A stretch of DNA of 64,000 nt from Clusia tigrina (GCA_920105625.2 OV050032.1:11740807-11804806), one strand, 5' to 3'. Positions 33,895 to 45,809 are shown, counted from the stretch's first letter. Numbers and translations: made by a program. The notes: generated from the sequence alone by a model not told the origin.

Positions 33895-35140
33895 TATTTC
33901 ACCTCTTACCACTAGGAGTGTTCATTCAGGGTTGTGCCGCCAAGTGTACTCTCAGACTAAGGGAGTGCAACACGTGGAAATCTGCCAACTATGGACATTG
34001 TACAATTTTGAGCGAAATAAGACGGAAGGGTCAAAGGATAGTTACGGCTGACTTAGAAACGGCTACAGACTACATGACTTCTACTATAGATTTTACAGCT
34101 AAGATTCCAACTCTCTATCCAACCAGGGAAGACTGGGAGTCAGGCTCTGTGGCAGGTAATTCCGACATTTCTATCTACACTGACGGCTCAAAGATGGAGG
34201 GTGAAACGGGGCGGGTGTCTTCTCGGAAGACTTGCAGGCAAGACAGTTATATCGGCTGCCTGGCGCATGCAGCGTCTTTCAGGCCGAAGTCTATGCAATT
34301 GAGACAGCAGCCAAACTGATACAAAGTAGTACAATTCGACCCTCGAATATCACTATCTGTGTGGATAGTCAGGCGGCGCTTAAGGCAATAGAATCCAAGA
34401 CAGTTAGATCGAAGTTGGTAATGAAATGTCGTACCTCACTACTGAACATTGGACCGCACAAGGTCTCACTTTGCTGGGTTCCCGGACATAGCAATATAGA
34501 AGGGAACGAATTAGCGGACGAGATGGCCAGAAGAGGCTCTGAAATGGACATTAACGAAGCAGATACCTCAATACTAATCCCGATATGTGAACTGTTTAGG
34601 AACATAGATGAAGTCACTATTGCAGTGACAAATAACTTATGGACTAATCGTGACGACTGTGAAGTTTCAAGGGCCTTATGGCCTAGGTTAGACATGAAGA
34701 GAACGAAGGTTCTCTTAGGGCTCAACAAAGATGCAGTAAGGGTGCTTACGGGGGTCAGTACCGGGCATTGTGCTAGCGCACCAATGCTTCAACATTGGCG
34801 TATTCCGTCGAGCAGGCTATGCAGCCATGATGCCATGATGAAGAAGAGATAGAGTCGATTCATCAGTTTTTATGTCAATGTCCAAGACTACAGTGAAACG
34901 ACTTCAATGTTTAGAGTCGGGCTTCTTCACAAGCTTGACAGAGCTAACGAGGGTGGATTTATCGGATCTTCTCAGTTTCATCTGGAAACCAATGGTTTAA
35001 TAGGGATGGTACTTCCAATGTTTACGAAAATCGAGGGTAAGGACGAGTATGCCTCCTCTTGGAATTTTTGAAGGCAGTCACAATGGACATAGATGTCTCT
35101 GAGCGCCTTCGCAACCTAACCTAGCCTAAATATGTACTAA
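33895..35140 (+). mobile_element. LOA/R1-like non-LTR element 3' part
   Basis: A 5'-truncated non-LTR element containing the end of the reverse transcriptase tail, an RNase H domain, a zinc-knuckle tail and a 3' UTR. The 3' UTR ends near caacctaacctagcctaa (about 35110-35129). The coding part is broken; see the next entry. Confidence 0.8.
33918..34960 (+). pseudogene. Non-LTR element RNase H domain, frameshifted
   Basis: The first frame (33918-34319) reads through ISIYTDGSKMEG, the first catalytic Asp motif of RNase HI. A frame change occurs at about 34207-34230, and the second frame (open to 34851) continues with VFQAEVYAIETAAKL (Glu motif), ICVDSQAALKAI (Asp motif) and WVPGHSNIEGNELADEMAR (His/Asp motif). 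All four RNase H motifs are therefore visible, but in two frames. After the stop at 34852, sequence in another frame resembles the Cys/His tail. The order is typical of LOA/I/R1-like elements. It cannot make an intact protein. Confidence 0.85.
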
Positions 35141-35164
35141 TAAAATTATACTCATTTAAATTAT
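35131..35164. repeat. Left direct repeat flanking SINE
   Basis: The 34-bp sequence at 35131-35164 recurs at 35398-35431 with three mismatches. The last 24 bases (TAAAATTATACT... to ...TTAAATTAT) differ at one base. It looks like a long target-site duplication around the SINE at 35182. Confidence 0.75.
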
Positions 35165-35181
35165 CATATAAATGTATATAC

Positions 35182-35407
35182 GCCGGCTCCTGTGATCTAG
35201 TGGTAGGTATAATAGATTCACACTCGAGGGCTCGTGGTTTCGATTCCTGCCCACGCGGTTTCTATGGCCATGTTAATTGCTGAATTCCGATACTCTGTGC
35301 GGTCTTTCGACCTGTCCGAAGAGAATTTGAACTGGGTGCTGGGAAGGAATTGTGAGAATTAGGTCCTGTCGTATTATTCGTTGAATATACGAGTACATAT
35401 GTACACA
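35182..35407 (+). mobile_element. tRNA-derived SINE (body type 2)
   Basis: A tRNA-like head with A box TGATCTAGTGG (35193-35203) and B box GTTTCGATTCC (35237-35247). The body contains tcgacctgtccgaagag, ctgggaaggaattgtgag and cgttgaatatacgag. It is flanked by a near-perfect direct repeat (35131-35164 and 35398-35431), supporting insertion as a unit. A functional tRNA is unlikely since acceptor and anticodon arms do not pair convincingly. The body matches 33660-33870 but not the SINE at 2142. Confidence 0.82.
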
Positions 35408-35430
35408 TAAAATTATACTGATTTAAATTA

Positions 35431-35600
35431 TGTTGTCTAGTGGTAAGTACTCCCACTCGTGGGCTGGCAATGGCATGCTTCTTTCTAAAGCTTCTTTTCT
35501 CTGGGTCGAAAGCCTAAGTTTGCTAGTGCTTATGCCCCCAACCCCGTGCAGACCTAATTAATTATGGTATAAGGTGTAATATAATAATAATAAATGATCA
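35431..35600 (+). mobile_element. tRNA-derived SINE (body type 1), 5'-truncated
   Basis: It starts inside an A box (GTCTAGTGGTAAGTA), lacks a clear B box, and continues with gcttctttctaaag, gggtcgaaagcct, cccccaaccccgtgcag and taattaattatggtataag, ending in an ATA/AAT tail. The body and tail match the SINE at 2142-2368. It lies directly after the type 2 SINE, joined through that element's right direct repeat. Confidence 0.78.
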
Positions 35601-36720
35601 TATGAAATATATCTGGTACTCAAAAGTATCAACAGAAATCTACTTGATATAATGTCATCGGGATTATAGGCTTTTTTTGAATAATTTCAAATCAGATAAA
35701 ATACAAGCGGTTCTATTCAACAGTGTGAGTGAATATACACACATGATATCATTTCGTTATGTTATATATCAGTAGAAGGACCCCCTGACCAGAGTATAAT
35801 ATAATTTAAGTCTGACATTGGAATGCAATCGAATTTCCATATATGGGTCATGCCATTTTTCTGCCTAATTAAATCCACCAACAGCTTTACCTGGGCTAAA
35901 AATTCCAACTCTTTATTCAATTTGCCATTAGGTACTAAAATTTCCCCACGGGCTACTCCTCTGTTCAGTTAAGGAAGCAGTTCACGCTGTTTACCTTTGA
36001 GTAAATTGATGGATTTCTCATTAATATATGCGGGATGCAGTCAATTAGCACCAAACACTTGCGCTTTCATTATTCCGTGTTATTCTAATCAATGCAAATA
36101 ACTTCAACTTTCATTTAAATTATTTCAATTTGCTTGTTTTTTCCATCAAAGCTCAAATCAATGACATTTTTGCCCATAAGACACTTACGTAAGCGTTCGT
36201 AACAATCATAAAAGGTAAAATGCCAAGTACAGGCTATAAAAAATAAAAACACAATGATGATGTGGGATTTTTAGGAGAAAATACACAATAAAAAGAAATT
36301 TGAAATTTAATTACGCCTTATGTCTATGGCCAATGGTCGTTGGCCGATGGATGCGCAGTGAAGATGCCACGCCGTCCATGTCAGCTTATCTCAACCCATA
36401 CCCATTTGTATATACGGCCGACCGTAAGATCGGCCCCTTATCGCTTGCCGCGCACTGCAATGAGGATGTGCAGAAAGTGGTACGCCGTCCGCCGCCTGAC
36501 GATGAAAGTAAAATTTCCAATTGATTACTTTTTTGCTCACAATAATTTGCCTATTGTAATGAAATGGCAAATAATGGAAACTTTTATGCATCATCAGAGA
36601 TAAATACACCCATACACACTAGCACAGAGTACGTGCTATGTATGTACGCGCCTAATGCATCCCAGTTGGAAATATAAGCAATTCCACATGAAATCCTCGC
36701 TTCCTCATATGGGCTCATAT
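35601..36720. other. Spacer, no gene supported
   Basis: AT-rich sequence with one GC-richer patch at about 36300-36530 that gives short open frames on both strands. I see no domain. Confidence 0.45.
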
Positions 36721-36950
36721 AGAGTTGAACCTCGATTATACGGGCCTCCATTAACCGGGAACATCTATTAACCGGTATCCTGACTGATTGGTTTTATACG
36801 TCTATTAACCGTGGTTTACCTCTATTATCCGTGAAACGTGAAAGAGCAATGATATCTGAAAATGTTACAGTGAAATATCTACCACCGAATTGCACATCAT
36901 TGATTCAGCCCATGGATAAGGGGGTCATTCGAAGCTTTAAATGCTTTTTC
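36721..36950 (+). mobile_element. pogo/Tigger-type DNA transposon remnant
   Basis: Codons from 36858 to 36950 read LPPNCTSLIQPMDKGVI, a close match to the signature around the second catalytic Asp of pogo/Tigger DDE transposases. The sequence before it (36724-36840) repeats cctc.att.accg words (gttgaacctcgattatacgg, cattaaccggg, attaaccgg), which is like the terminal region of Tigger elements. Helix-turn-helix DNA-binding domains and the other catalytic residues are absent, so this is an internally deleted or decayed copy. No matching right-hand terminus was found. Confidence 0.75.
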
Positions 36951-37165
36951 ATCAAATTAGCTGGAAATGGAAAAGTTTACTTGCGATTCCTTGCATGGTA
37001 AAAGGATTTATCAATTTGTAATTTCCATTTCCATCAAATTAGCTGGAAATGGAAAAGTTTACTTGCGATTCCTTGCATGGTAAAAGGATTTATCAATTTG
37101 TAATTTCCATTTCCATCAAATTTGCTGGAAATGGAAAAGTTTACTTGCGATTCTTTGCATGGATT
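36951..37165 (+). repeat. 82-bp tandem repeat with hairpin units
   Basis: Units start at 36951, 37033 and 37115 (the third partial), and begin atcaaattagctggaaatgg. Each junction holds a perfect inverted pair, TTTCCATTTCCA and TGGAAATGGAAA, separated by about 10 bases, so each boundary can form a 12-bp stem. It begins immediately at the end of the Tigger transposase fragment and may have arisen inside that element. Confidence 0.9.
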
Positions 37166-37169
37166 TGAA

Positions 37170-40100
37170 AGGAAAACGAATTCCTTTAATACGAAATTCC
37201 TAAATTGGAAAATTCAGTTAGAAAGTACCAATTTCCTGGAATTTGCATTGTAAACGAAAAGTAATGGAGACTAGCCATCTGGCTGGAATGGGTTTTTCCA
37301 ATTGGCCACAAAACAACAGTGGCTCTGGTAGGTCAAATTCTCCTAATATTGCAAAATTTCCGATTGGGTTAGTGCCCCGGTCAACGATTCGCATACAATT
37401 GCAAATACACTCGCATATATTTGTTGGTACATATGTATATGCCCGTAAGTGTCTATTCAATACTTTCATTTGGTGTAGCTCACAGAGCAAATTTCTTAAA
37501 TGTGTGCATTAGCTTGTTTCTTTTATGTTATATCCACAGACCCGATTCTTGCTTTGTTTGGAACGGCTTCGGATTCAGGGTTAATTGTACAATGGAACTG
37601 GAATTATCTATTCGCACTTCGTGTGGTCGAAACTACGTTGTTTTTGGTTTATTTTGAGCACTTGGAGCAGCACCCCAGCAGAAAACTTGTTTGTATGATC
37701 AGCGAAGAAGCATTCCATAAATTGTCTGGATAATGGAAGCCACTTTCTGAACAATAGAGGCATATTATGGAAGGTACTCCCCTTGACCCTTTCCTTGTCA
37801 CAAACGTTTTTAAGTTGGGATTCCACTTAGCATTACTCTTAATCTGTGCAGTAAGCTGGAGGCAGTCTTTGGGAAGTAGGAACTGGAGCGGGTGTTCTAT
37901 TCGAAATGGGAACATTTAATTGTACTTCAATACTTTCACACACGCCGGGAACACCCTGTTATATTTCAAGCTTGAAAATTTGTGAAAAAAATTAATGCCA
38001 ATTGTAGTCCGATTCTTTTTTTTTTTTTTGCTTAGTGTATGTGTGTGAATGAATTGGTGTGTGTTAGTGTGCGTGTGTTCATTTGTGTGTTTGAACAATT
38101 ACTCTACAGAGCCAACAATTAATTAATCTTGCCCCTTTTATTAAAGACTTTCAGTTCATTGAAAGCAGAGGATTGTCGAAATATAACACACAACAAAAAT
38201 GTTGCATAAACTTTCACTAATTCGATATTAAATTCAATTTTATAATTCTGCTCAAATTTCTAATGCCAAACCACAACAAAAAATTTAAGCTGACGGTACA
38301 CCACAAAGAACACGATAGCGAGCAAACGAGCCAGCCGTACCGGATATGATTACGGCTGGCAGGAGGCGACCACACTCACACTCCTAATCTCAAACACACA
38401 CACACACACCCCAACCATTCAACACACAAGGCCGTCAACTGAGCGTCCAAACTAATGCCAACGCAAATTTCTCAACCAAAGGGGTGGAACAATTTTGAAG
38501 TTCCATTTATTAACTACCTCTTATAATTATAAATATAATATTAATATAAATAAATACACTTTTTCTAAGTTACTGGACTGTTGAGTATTTGATTTCACGA
38601 TTATTTTGTGTAAATAAGCATTGCATGAATTAAGACTCCCTCGCTGGACACTGTGCGATCGTTTGTACCAGTTTTCACATTTGACCGAACCTATTGTTGC
38701 GCACATTCATATATGTACATACATATGTACATATGTATGTACATAGTATGTATATAAATAATCTCTACTAATTATATATAATAAAAGTTATTTGTATTCG
38801 ACTTAAAAATTGCAGTCTACGACAATCCTATTAGAAAAAGGTGAGCGAGCTGGAGAGCTGGCGTTCATATGCCCATTATTCCCAATATTAACACAATTAA
38901 ATTGGTGTTGCTGGCTTAAACTGTTACAGGCTATTTGACAAATTCCATTTGAATAACCGTTAATCCCCAGTAGACACAAAGGCAACAATGCGCCTCGCCC
39001 AAAGCTGTGCAGCAAGCCGCGCACACTTATCACTTGAGAGAAGGAGACGATTGTCTGACTGCATTGGTCACAACAAACCCCAGATACAAGAACAACAATG
39101 GAATAACAAAAATTTCGTTTTCATTTCAACTAAAAAATCCATGCATACAGATAAGCAAAACAATTCAATTCATCTTTGCTTCTCTTTGTGTTCTTAACTG
39201 AAACCGAACCGAACCGAACTGACTTCAACTGACAATGTGAACAGGGAAAAAAGAGAAGCAATCACCAAATGGCAAATTAATGCACGAAATGATTAGTATA
39301 TGAATAAAATTTAATCAGAGATTTGTAGACCACCATCAACAGAGGTGATACAAAGGCTGGAACCGCTGTGCGTCGATCAGCTCGTCAAATGAAGTGAATG
39401 TACCGGCACCAATCAATTTTTCAACGATAGCGACATCGACAATGGTTGTGAATGCGAATGTGTCACGCGTCTGCGTCTGCGTCTGGGCTTGGGCCTAGGC
39501 CTGGGGCTGAATTTGTGCCAAAATCTGATATACTCGTAAACACTTTAATAGGCACACACAGACTTACCAAAGCGGATAAATGCTAATAGTATTTCCGTGG
39601 GGAAATATGAATAAAAAGTGCTCAAATGTAGCAAGCGGCCGGATCGGGCTCGCGCTCGGGAACGGGAAGGAACCCCAACAATTTCAGCTGATCAACCAAA
39701 ATGATGCATAACAAGAAATTGACTTTCTCTCAATATAATTAATTATAATGCTGCGCGTTCATATGCTGTGTATCTGGATCTCTAGATCTATTTGTTGGAT
39801 GCCAAACAACACAAACGAAGAAACAGCCAAGAGACCAGACCAACTGAATACGAGCAGAATGTACAATGGCAAAATATGCGGTAAATGCCTCGTTATTAGA
39901 GACAGAGCCAACATTTTTCTTTACTCTTAGTTTCTTTTTACTTTTTTTTATGTTTTATATTGTATGTATATTTTTTTTATTAGTATTATTTGAATCCTCA
40001 ACACGGAAGATAATGTCTTTAACGGCGTCAAGTGAATAATCAATAACAACGCGTGTGGAGCGTGCAGCACTCTAATGCCAAAGCCGCAGTCGCAGCCACA

Positions 40101-40685
40101 GCCGGGGCAGCCCAAATGAAAGTGAAAGAAACGAACATGTGTGGAGTCATTTGTTTGTTGTAACAGTTGTAACCGCTCATAATTAGAGTAACGCATTCAT
40201 TCCAAACCATTTGCAACACACACAACCACGTGTGTAACTTCTCAGGCATTTGTTGGAAATGCTGTGTGTGCACTTCTTTTCACCGTACAATTATGTGTAT
40301 TCAATTTAAAAATTGTTTTAACAAATTTGTTTTTATTTTATTTATTTTTTATAATATATCATAACAATTATGTTCTTGATTTTCTATATACATACATACA
40401 TACATAAGTGGCTGATTTGCCACAGTCAACTTCAGTGAGGAAACAAAATTTCACAGCAGCAACTTCTGTTGGAGAAGTTTCACAATCGCTTGGTGGCAAT
40501 TCCATATTTCACACAAATATTCCAAAGGATATGATTTCTAATTGGCAAAACAATGCGAATTCTGAAATACTTTTCTCTTCTTGTAGAAAGCCATCGTTTC
40601 TAGTTCTAATTCCCCCATACACTTGTAGACATTATTAATTATGATGGAGGGAAAATTAATAATAATAAATAAAAAAATACGACAA
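37170..40685. other. Spacer, no gene supported
   Basis: This includes a TACATATG-type palindromic cluster at about 38695-38750 and a GCGTCTGC tract at 39468-39490. Open frames at 37218-37915 and 40408-40638 are domain-free. Confidence 0.4.
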
Positions 40686-40689
40686 TCAC

Positions 40690-41262
40690 AATCTGGTGAA
40701 GTCCAACCGAGGATTTCATTTATAATAATTGTATTTAAAAATTGGGAGACCAATTTGTTTAGGTATTTAATGGACTGTGTCCAAAAGTAGCTAAAAATGC
40801 TTCTTTCTTTGACAAAATACGTACATATGTACTTCACTTTGAGATAATAGAGAGTTCCGAGTTTCAAAACCACAAATCGAAAGGTCGCACAACGTTCAAT
40901 CCGAGATACTTCTCTAAAGGTGCAGAGTGACATAAAGCTGTAAGGACAACCGAAACAGAATCCAGTACATTTGCAACAGAAACTATAAAATTTAACGACA
41001 GAAGTGATGCTGCCATATAACGATGAAGGAAAGACAGATAAATTTGAGGTTTCAATAGGACAACGGACCAAAACACACTTCTAAAGTTTAATTGGCCCGC
41101 CCAATATCCCAACTGAATCCAATTGAGAACTTGTGAGAGATCGTTAATATGAAAATTAATAGAGAAAATTGCAAAGCCAAGGAAGATCTATTTCAAGCCT
41201 TAAAAATAGCCTAGGAAAGGATATCGCAGGATATCATTAAAAATTGAATATCCTCTATGCCT
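40690..41262 (+). pseudogene. Tc1/mariner-type transposase pseudogene
   Basis: Reading across frames gives, in order, NPRISF (about 40712), a region corresponding to the first Asp block (SEFQNHKSKGRTTFNP), VMLPYNDEG, DNGPKHTSK (second catalytic Asp region, about 41060), WPAQYPN and NPIEN (third catalytic region), and a C-terminal helix-like tail. This is the layout of a Tc1-type DDE/DDD transposase. At least three stops and several frame changes make it non-functional. Terminal inverted repeats were not found with confidence. A long minus-strand frame across the same bases (40538-41071) is a shadow of this. Confidence 0.8.
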
Positions 41263-41264
41263 AA

Positions 41265-42745
41265 GATATGTCCTTACGTCATCCAGAATAAATGATACAC
41301 AACTAAATATTAATTTTAAAAGTTTTTATTTACCGTAAAAAGAAGGTGCATCAGTTTTGTCCTTTAAATTTTCTGACTTAAACGGTTTCTTTTAAATTAA
41401 TTTTTTATTTATAAGACTCTGAATTTCGTCGTAAAATAAAGACCCAACCTACATAGTTCAATAATTATATTTAACGAATATTAATGTATACATATGTATG
41501 TATGTATATATACAAACCTGCGGCTTTGTACTCAGAAGTTCATTTACGCCAAACACAACTTGTGGTGACACACGTAGTAAACTGTTCATACTCGTATGAG
41601 CTCGACTTGGACTTTTCATCAAGTTACGTATGTATCTTGTTATGGTTTTATGATTTCCCTCTCATGCCCTCCCATAACGAGACTATTCAACTCATACCTT
41701 TGACAAATTAACTTTTTATGTGCTCAGTCGCACTGCCAGCTGCCGCTGCCGGCGCTACTACCAAAGACAATATACAACGTATACGTAAATACTCTTTGCT
41801 ACTACTGCTGGCAGAGTGTGCCTGGCAGTGCGTCTAACGCTGACTTTGACTCGGACTCTAATTTCGATTTATTTGTGTACGCCACAGAGCACAGGGAAGC
41901 AGGCACAGATTCTGCCAAATTAAAAGACAAATGATTAAAATACCACTTTCAAAATTTCCAAAATATCGAGCATTTTTGCATGTGTGCATAGTTACTCGTA
42001 TGAGTTTTGGTCTTATTTTCTGCTCATTTCTTTCAACGAAATTAAAAGTTCATTTACATAATAAAACAACAAAAAGACAAAATATCATTGAGCATTTGCT
42101 GCGCAGCTGAAACTGTCGCAGCATGACTGGCGACGTGATTCACATTCCAAATCGTCGGCTTCGTATTCGTGGTGTGCGTCTTAAACGTCTTCGGCGGGTG
42201 CGTTTTCGGCGTCTTCGGCGTCATCGTCGTTCGGCGCGTCTCAGTGTTGCTCTAGTCCATTTTGAACAATGCACCTCACGACTAGGTGCCTTTTTGGCAG
42301 AAATCTGTTATTCAGGTGCCAACGAATGCAACGGAAGTATTTTAATACACAGTGCACAGAGGTACATGCAAGTATGGGCTAATTGCACATAACCACCACG
42401 CCCAATAAAATGCACGTGCCCGGTGACTTGACGGACATCGCATCGAACTGAATTTGCATACATATGTACATGCATACTACATACGTGTGTGAACGTCCAG
42501 TGAAATTTTTCTTCCTGTACCTGTTATCAGATAATGCAGCCAGTAATATACCAAAGGATAAATAATAAACAATAAAAGAGAAAATGGAAGTCATTTCATT
42601 CTCGCAGAGAAATAGAAAAAATTTAATAATACTATATAGTACATACATATGATCAAATTGAGCTGTTTATTGAGTGAACTCAACTCTGTTCACACATTTC
42701 TAGATTGCGTAACAGAGACAAATACATGGCTCCGCGAACTAGCTC
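41265..42745. other. Spacer, no gene supported
   Basis: An Arg-rich frame at 42123-42392 comes from a CGTCTTCGGCG-type repeated patch and is not family-like. TATG-rich words occur at 41490-41510. Confidence 0.4.
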
Positions 42746-42960
42746 CCAATAAACTAAGGCCCAAATACAAGGAACCAATGAACTAATTCCCAAATCGAAA
42801 CGACCAATGAACTATGTCCTCGTAGCTCACAAATGTGGAGTGAAGTAAGTCCCAAACGAAATATATTAACTCCCAAACCAAAATTAATTAACGGCAAAAA
42901 TAAAATGAACTAGTTCCCAAACCAAGTCAATAAGGTCCCAAAGTCCCGCGCATATTACAA
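42746..42960. repeat. Degenerate CCCAAA-type array, left half
   Basis: About eight imperfect units of the form (g)aactaa.tcccaaa.gaaa.., each about 20-30 bp. The same array resumes at 43810-43985, on the far side of a Harbinger-like element and a palindromic repeat. Confidence 0.75.
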
Positions 42961-42977
42961 ACAAATAGGAAGAGTAA

Positions 42978-43550
42978 TGCGGCCCATACACGTTGCCATT
43001 TCTTATACAACTTGTGTTGTTGTTTTGTTGTTGGTTTTGTCCACACACGTTACAACCGTTCTGTACAATATCGTTTTGTGAAAATTTTCGTTGCGTCAAC
43101 ATGAACTCAGATGTAGTTTTGTTTCTTGTTATTGATGAAGCTGTATCTGTACAATCAATTGGGGAAAATTGTAATAGAAATATGCGATGCCATAATAAAA
43201 GCTTTAAAAGATTTTATTAAAGTAATATAATATCCTAAGCTAAACATTTCATGCAAATAACGAAAAGTCCTCCATTTTTAATAATTATAAATATTTACGC
43301 CGTAGTTATACACTATACATCTCTCGATGCCAAACCACGACTCGGCGTGCGAAAAAAATAAGGAAATTGTATGAACTGTCCCACACACGCTGCGACCAAT
43401 CCGCCCAACTTGACATAAGATCAAAACATTTTGATCTACATACGTACAACCGACGCACAACCTTCGTACAACTATCCCCAAACACATTACAATCGCTCGT
43501 ACAACTTGAGCGAGTTGTACATATAAGAAATCGCAACGTGTATGGCCGCA
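42978..43550. mobile_element. PIF/Harbinger-like element with TAA target duplication
   Basis: The 573-bp element begins TGCGGCCCATACACGTTGC and ends with CGCAACGTGTATGGCCGCA, an imperfect terminal inverted repeat that continues inward (atttcttatacaactt on the left, gttgtacatataagaaat on the right). The flanking bases are TAA at 42975-42977 and 43551-43553, the 3-bp TWA duplication typical of PIF/Harbinger. A small frame at 43101-43217 starts MNSDVVLFLVIDEAV, somewhat like the small frame in the element at 45813. No full transposase is present, so it is an internally deleted, non-autonomous copy. Confidence 0.85.
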
Positions 43551-43742
43551 TAATATTTTGTTCATACAAAACAAAAAAAAAAAATTTTAAATAAAATGAA
43601 AAAGGAATATTTCTATTTTATTCTTAAATTTAAAAAAATATACATACATATGTATATACATATTTGCCCTTTTACATAAATTCTCGTCAGACATACATAA
43701 TTCAACGTAACGAAAATAAGTCTCATACATACATCCTTTTCT

Positions 43743-43804
43743 CAAAGAACATGTTCTTTGATCATGCATGATCAAAGAACATGTTCTTTGATCATGCATG
43801 ATCA
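43743..43804. repeat. Two tandem perfect palindromes
   Basis: CAAAGAACATGTTCTTTG occurs at 43743-43760 and again at 43773-43790. The 30-bp period includes a connecting palindrome (ATCATGCATGAT), so the whole 60-bp block is self-complementary. Such blocks can form cruciforms and are also shaped like tandem binding sites. Confidence 0.92.
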
Positions 43805-43809
43805 CAAAT

Positions 43810-43985
43810 GTAACAAATGAATGAAGCCCCAAACAAATTGAACTAAGTGCCAAATGATATGAATTAACTCCCAAAATTAAATGAACTAATTCCCAAACGA
43901 AATCACTTAAGTCCCAAAATAATTATGAACAGCCTCCAAAAAATTGGGACTTACTACCAAATGAATTAGGTCCCAGATTTGATTG
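43810..43985. repeat. Degenerate CCCAAA-type array, right half
   Basis: Units such as gaactaattcccaaacgaaa, gaattaactcccaaaatt and acttaagtcccaaaat match those at 42746-42960, so the two blocks were probably once continuous. Confidence 0.75.
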
Positions 43986-43989
43986 AAGA

Positions 43990-45809
43990 AATCTGAGACT
44001 GATTCAGTTTGGATTTTTGGGACTAATCCCTCTATTCTGGTTCAGTCACAAAAATCAACACAGGCACATGTGTCAGCAGAGTACCAGTAGAGACTCATTG
44101 CTATTCACGCTAAAAACTGAAAGCACTTTTTGAGATTTTTATTGAGCCAACCTCGATAGCAGGTCATAGTGAAATAAAAAGTTACTGTTTGCAAAAAGCT
44201 GAGAGTGAAGTCAATGAAATTGAAAAGAAATAGTCATTGTGTAGCGAGTTTTTGGTTTTAAATAAAAGAATATTACAATTTTGTTCCAATTTCCAAAATC
44301 AAATACAAATACTTACTTCTTCACTTTGTTGATAGCGCCCGACAGTCTTGAATTTGAAGCTCAGTCTATCCAGCTGCATGAATCACTGATAAAATACACA
44401 AGGAAACTTTTTCACCACTGGAGGTGAATTTAAAGAGCTTTCTGCTTGAAACAATTGGCTCTACATAGATTTCACAAACCACTGACAAAAATCGCGTATC
44501 ACTTGAGACAGATCTCAAATGAGACAGCTCGCGCGAATAGAGGGGTAAAGCCTTATCTTTAAAATTATCGAATTTAAATATTTATTCCTAATCAACATAA
44601 ATTTTTGAAATCGGATGAGTAGTTTAAATAAATAAATTTGAAGGAAAGACATTATACAAATATTCAATTCATTTTGATTTGTATGGGAGGTACCACTCCC
44701 CTTTGTCCAATCCCGCCCATATTTGCAGCAGCACTTAGAATATGTATGTACACTTAACCGATGTACCAAATTTTGTTCACATACTGTTAATCAGAGCAGA
44801 AATAATGGATTTTTAATTTGTGATTTGTATGAGAGGTACCACGCCCCTTTGTCCAATTGGACCGGTACCAACTGAGAAACCTTCGTGGGCTCATGCACAA
44901 CAACTTTGCTGAAGATTATCACATGATCAAATGCATAGTTTACGATTCTATAAAGGACAGACATACAAACTTCCATTTTTATATATATAGATATGATTTA
45001 TTATCTAATAACAGTTTAATCATTGTGCAAGAGTTTAATTATAGAACACTTTTTATAAATAATTTTACATATTAAAAGCTTTGCGTGAAAGCTAGATAAA
45101 CGGTGGGAAGCTTCACCGAACAAAAGCTCAAGCTGGTTCTGGCATTAACTAAGCAGTCGGATTTTGATCAACCACACTGAAAAGATGTTTTTTATCTTCT
45201 TTATCTTGTTTATCTTCACTCATATGCAGTTTTCGACAGATGAAGCACAAACTTTAAACATTGTCATTATTAATTAGCATTTATTACGCTTAAAGTGTCA
45301 CATTCGTAGCAAAACTAATTTTCAACAAACAGTTAAGATAGTAATAGAAGGTCTAATGAGTGTGATTTTAAGCACAAACGTGATTAAATTATATGTATAT
45401 GATGAAGCAATATATCAGAGCCACTGTTTTTTTATAGAAAAAAAAAACGGCTGTTTACAAATAAAAGAAAAAATATTGGACTTTTTTTTATATCTGAAGT
45501 GACTTCACCTTCTATAATTTCATTATAAATATAAACACGGCACAAGCAGTTCTTTCTAGAAATTTATCTATTCCGCTCTTTCTCTCTATCTTTGTTACGG
45601 ATATTTATCTCAACCATGGCAAAATGCTTACCAGGTAAACACCTGCGACAGCGCCACTAAAAGAAAGAAACGTGTCTGCTTTGTGTCAAAATTCCAATAC
45701 ATTCTATAAAACACCTTGTTTCGAAAAAACAGCAAAGTGGTGTGAATAGGAATCTGATTAGAAATATACTCTTTTTGATGTTCTCAAATCTGAAACACAA
45801 AAGTCTCCC
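43990..45809. other. Spacer with a short direct repeat
   Basis: The sequence tttgtatgggaggtaccac.ccccctttgtccaat-like occurs at about 44677-44712 and 44825-44861, about 150 bp apart. It is either a local duplication or two pieces of one dispersed element. I see no gene. Confidence 0.5.

Noticed and set aside
40538..41071. 177-codon minus-strand frame
   Set aside because: It is antisense to a clearly recognisable Tc1-type transposase pseudogene on the plus strand.
42123..42392. Arginine-rich 89-codon frame
   Set aside because: It arises from repeated CGTCTTCGGCG-type words; no domain and no splice context.
44028..44546. Possible transposon bounded by CCCTCTATTC and GAATAGAGGG
   Set aside because: The match is only about 10 bp with no target duplication, so chance is likely.
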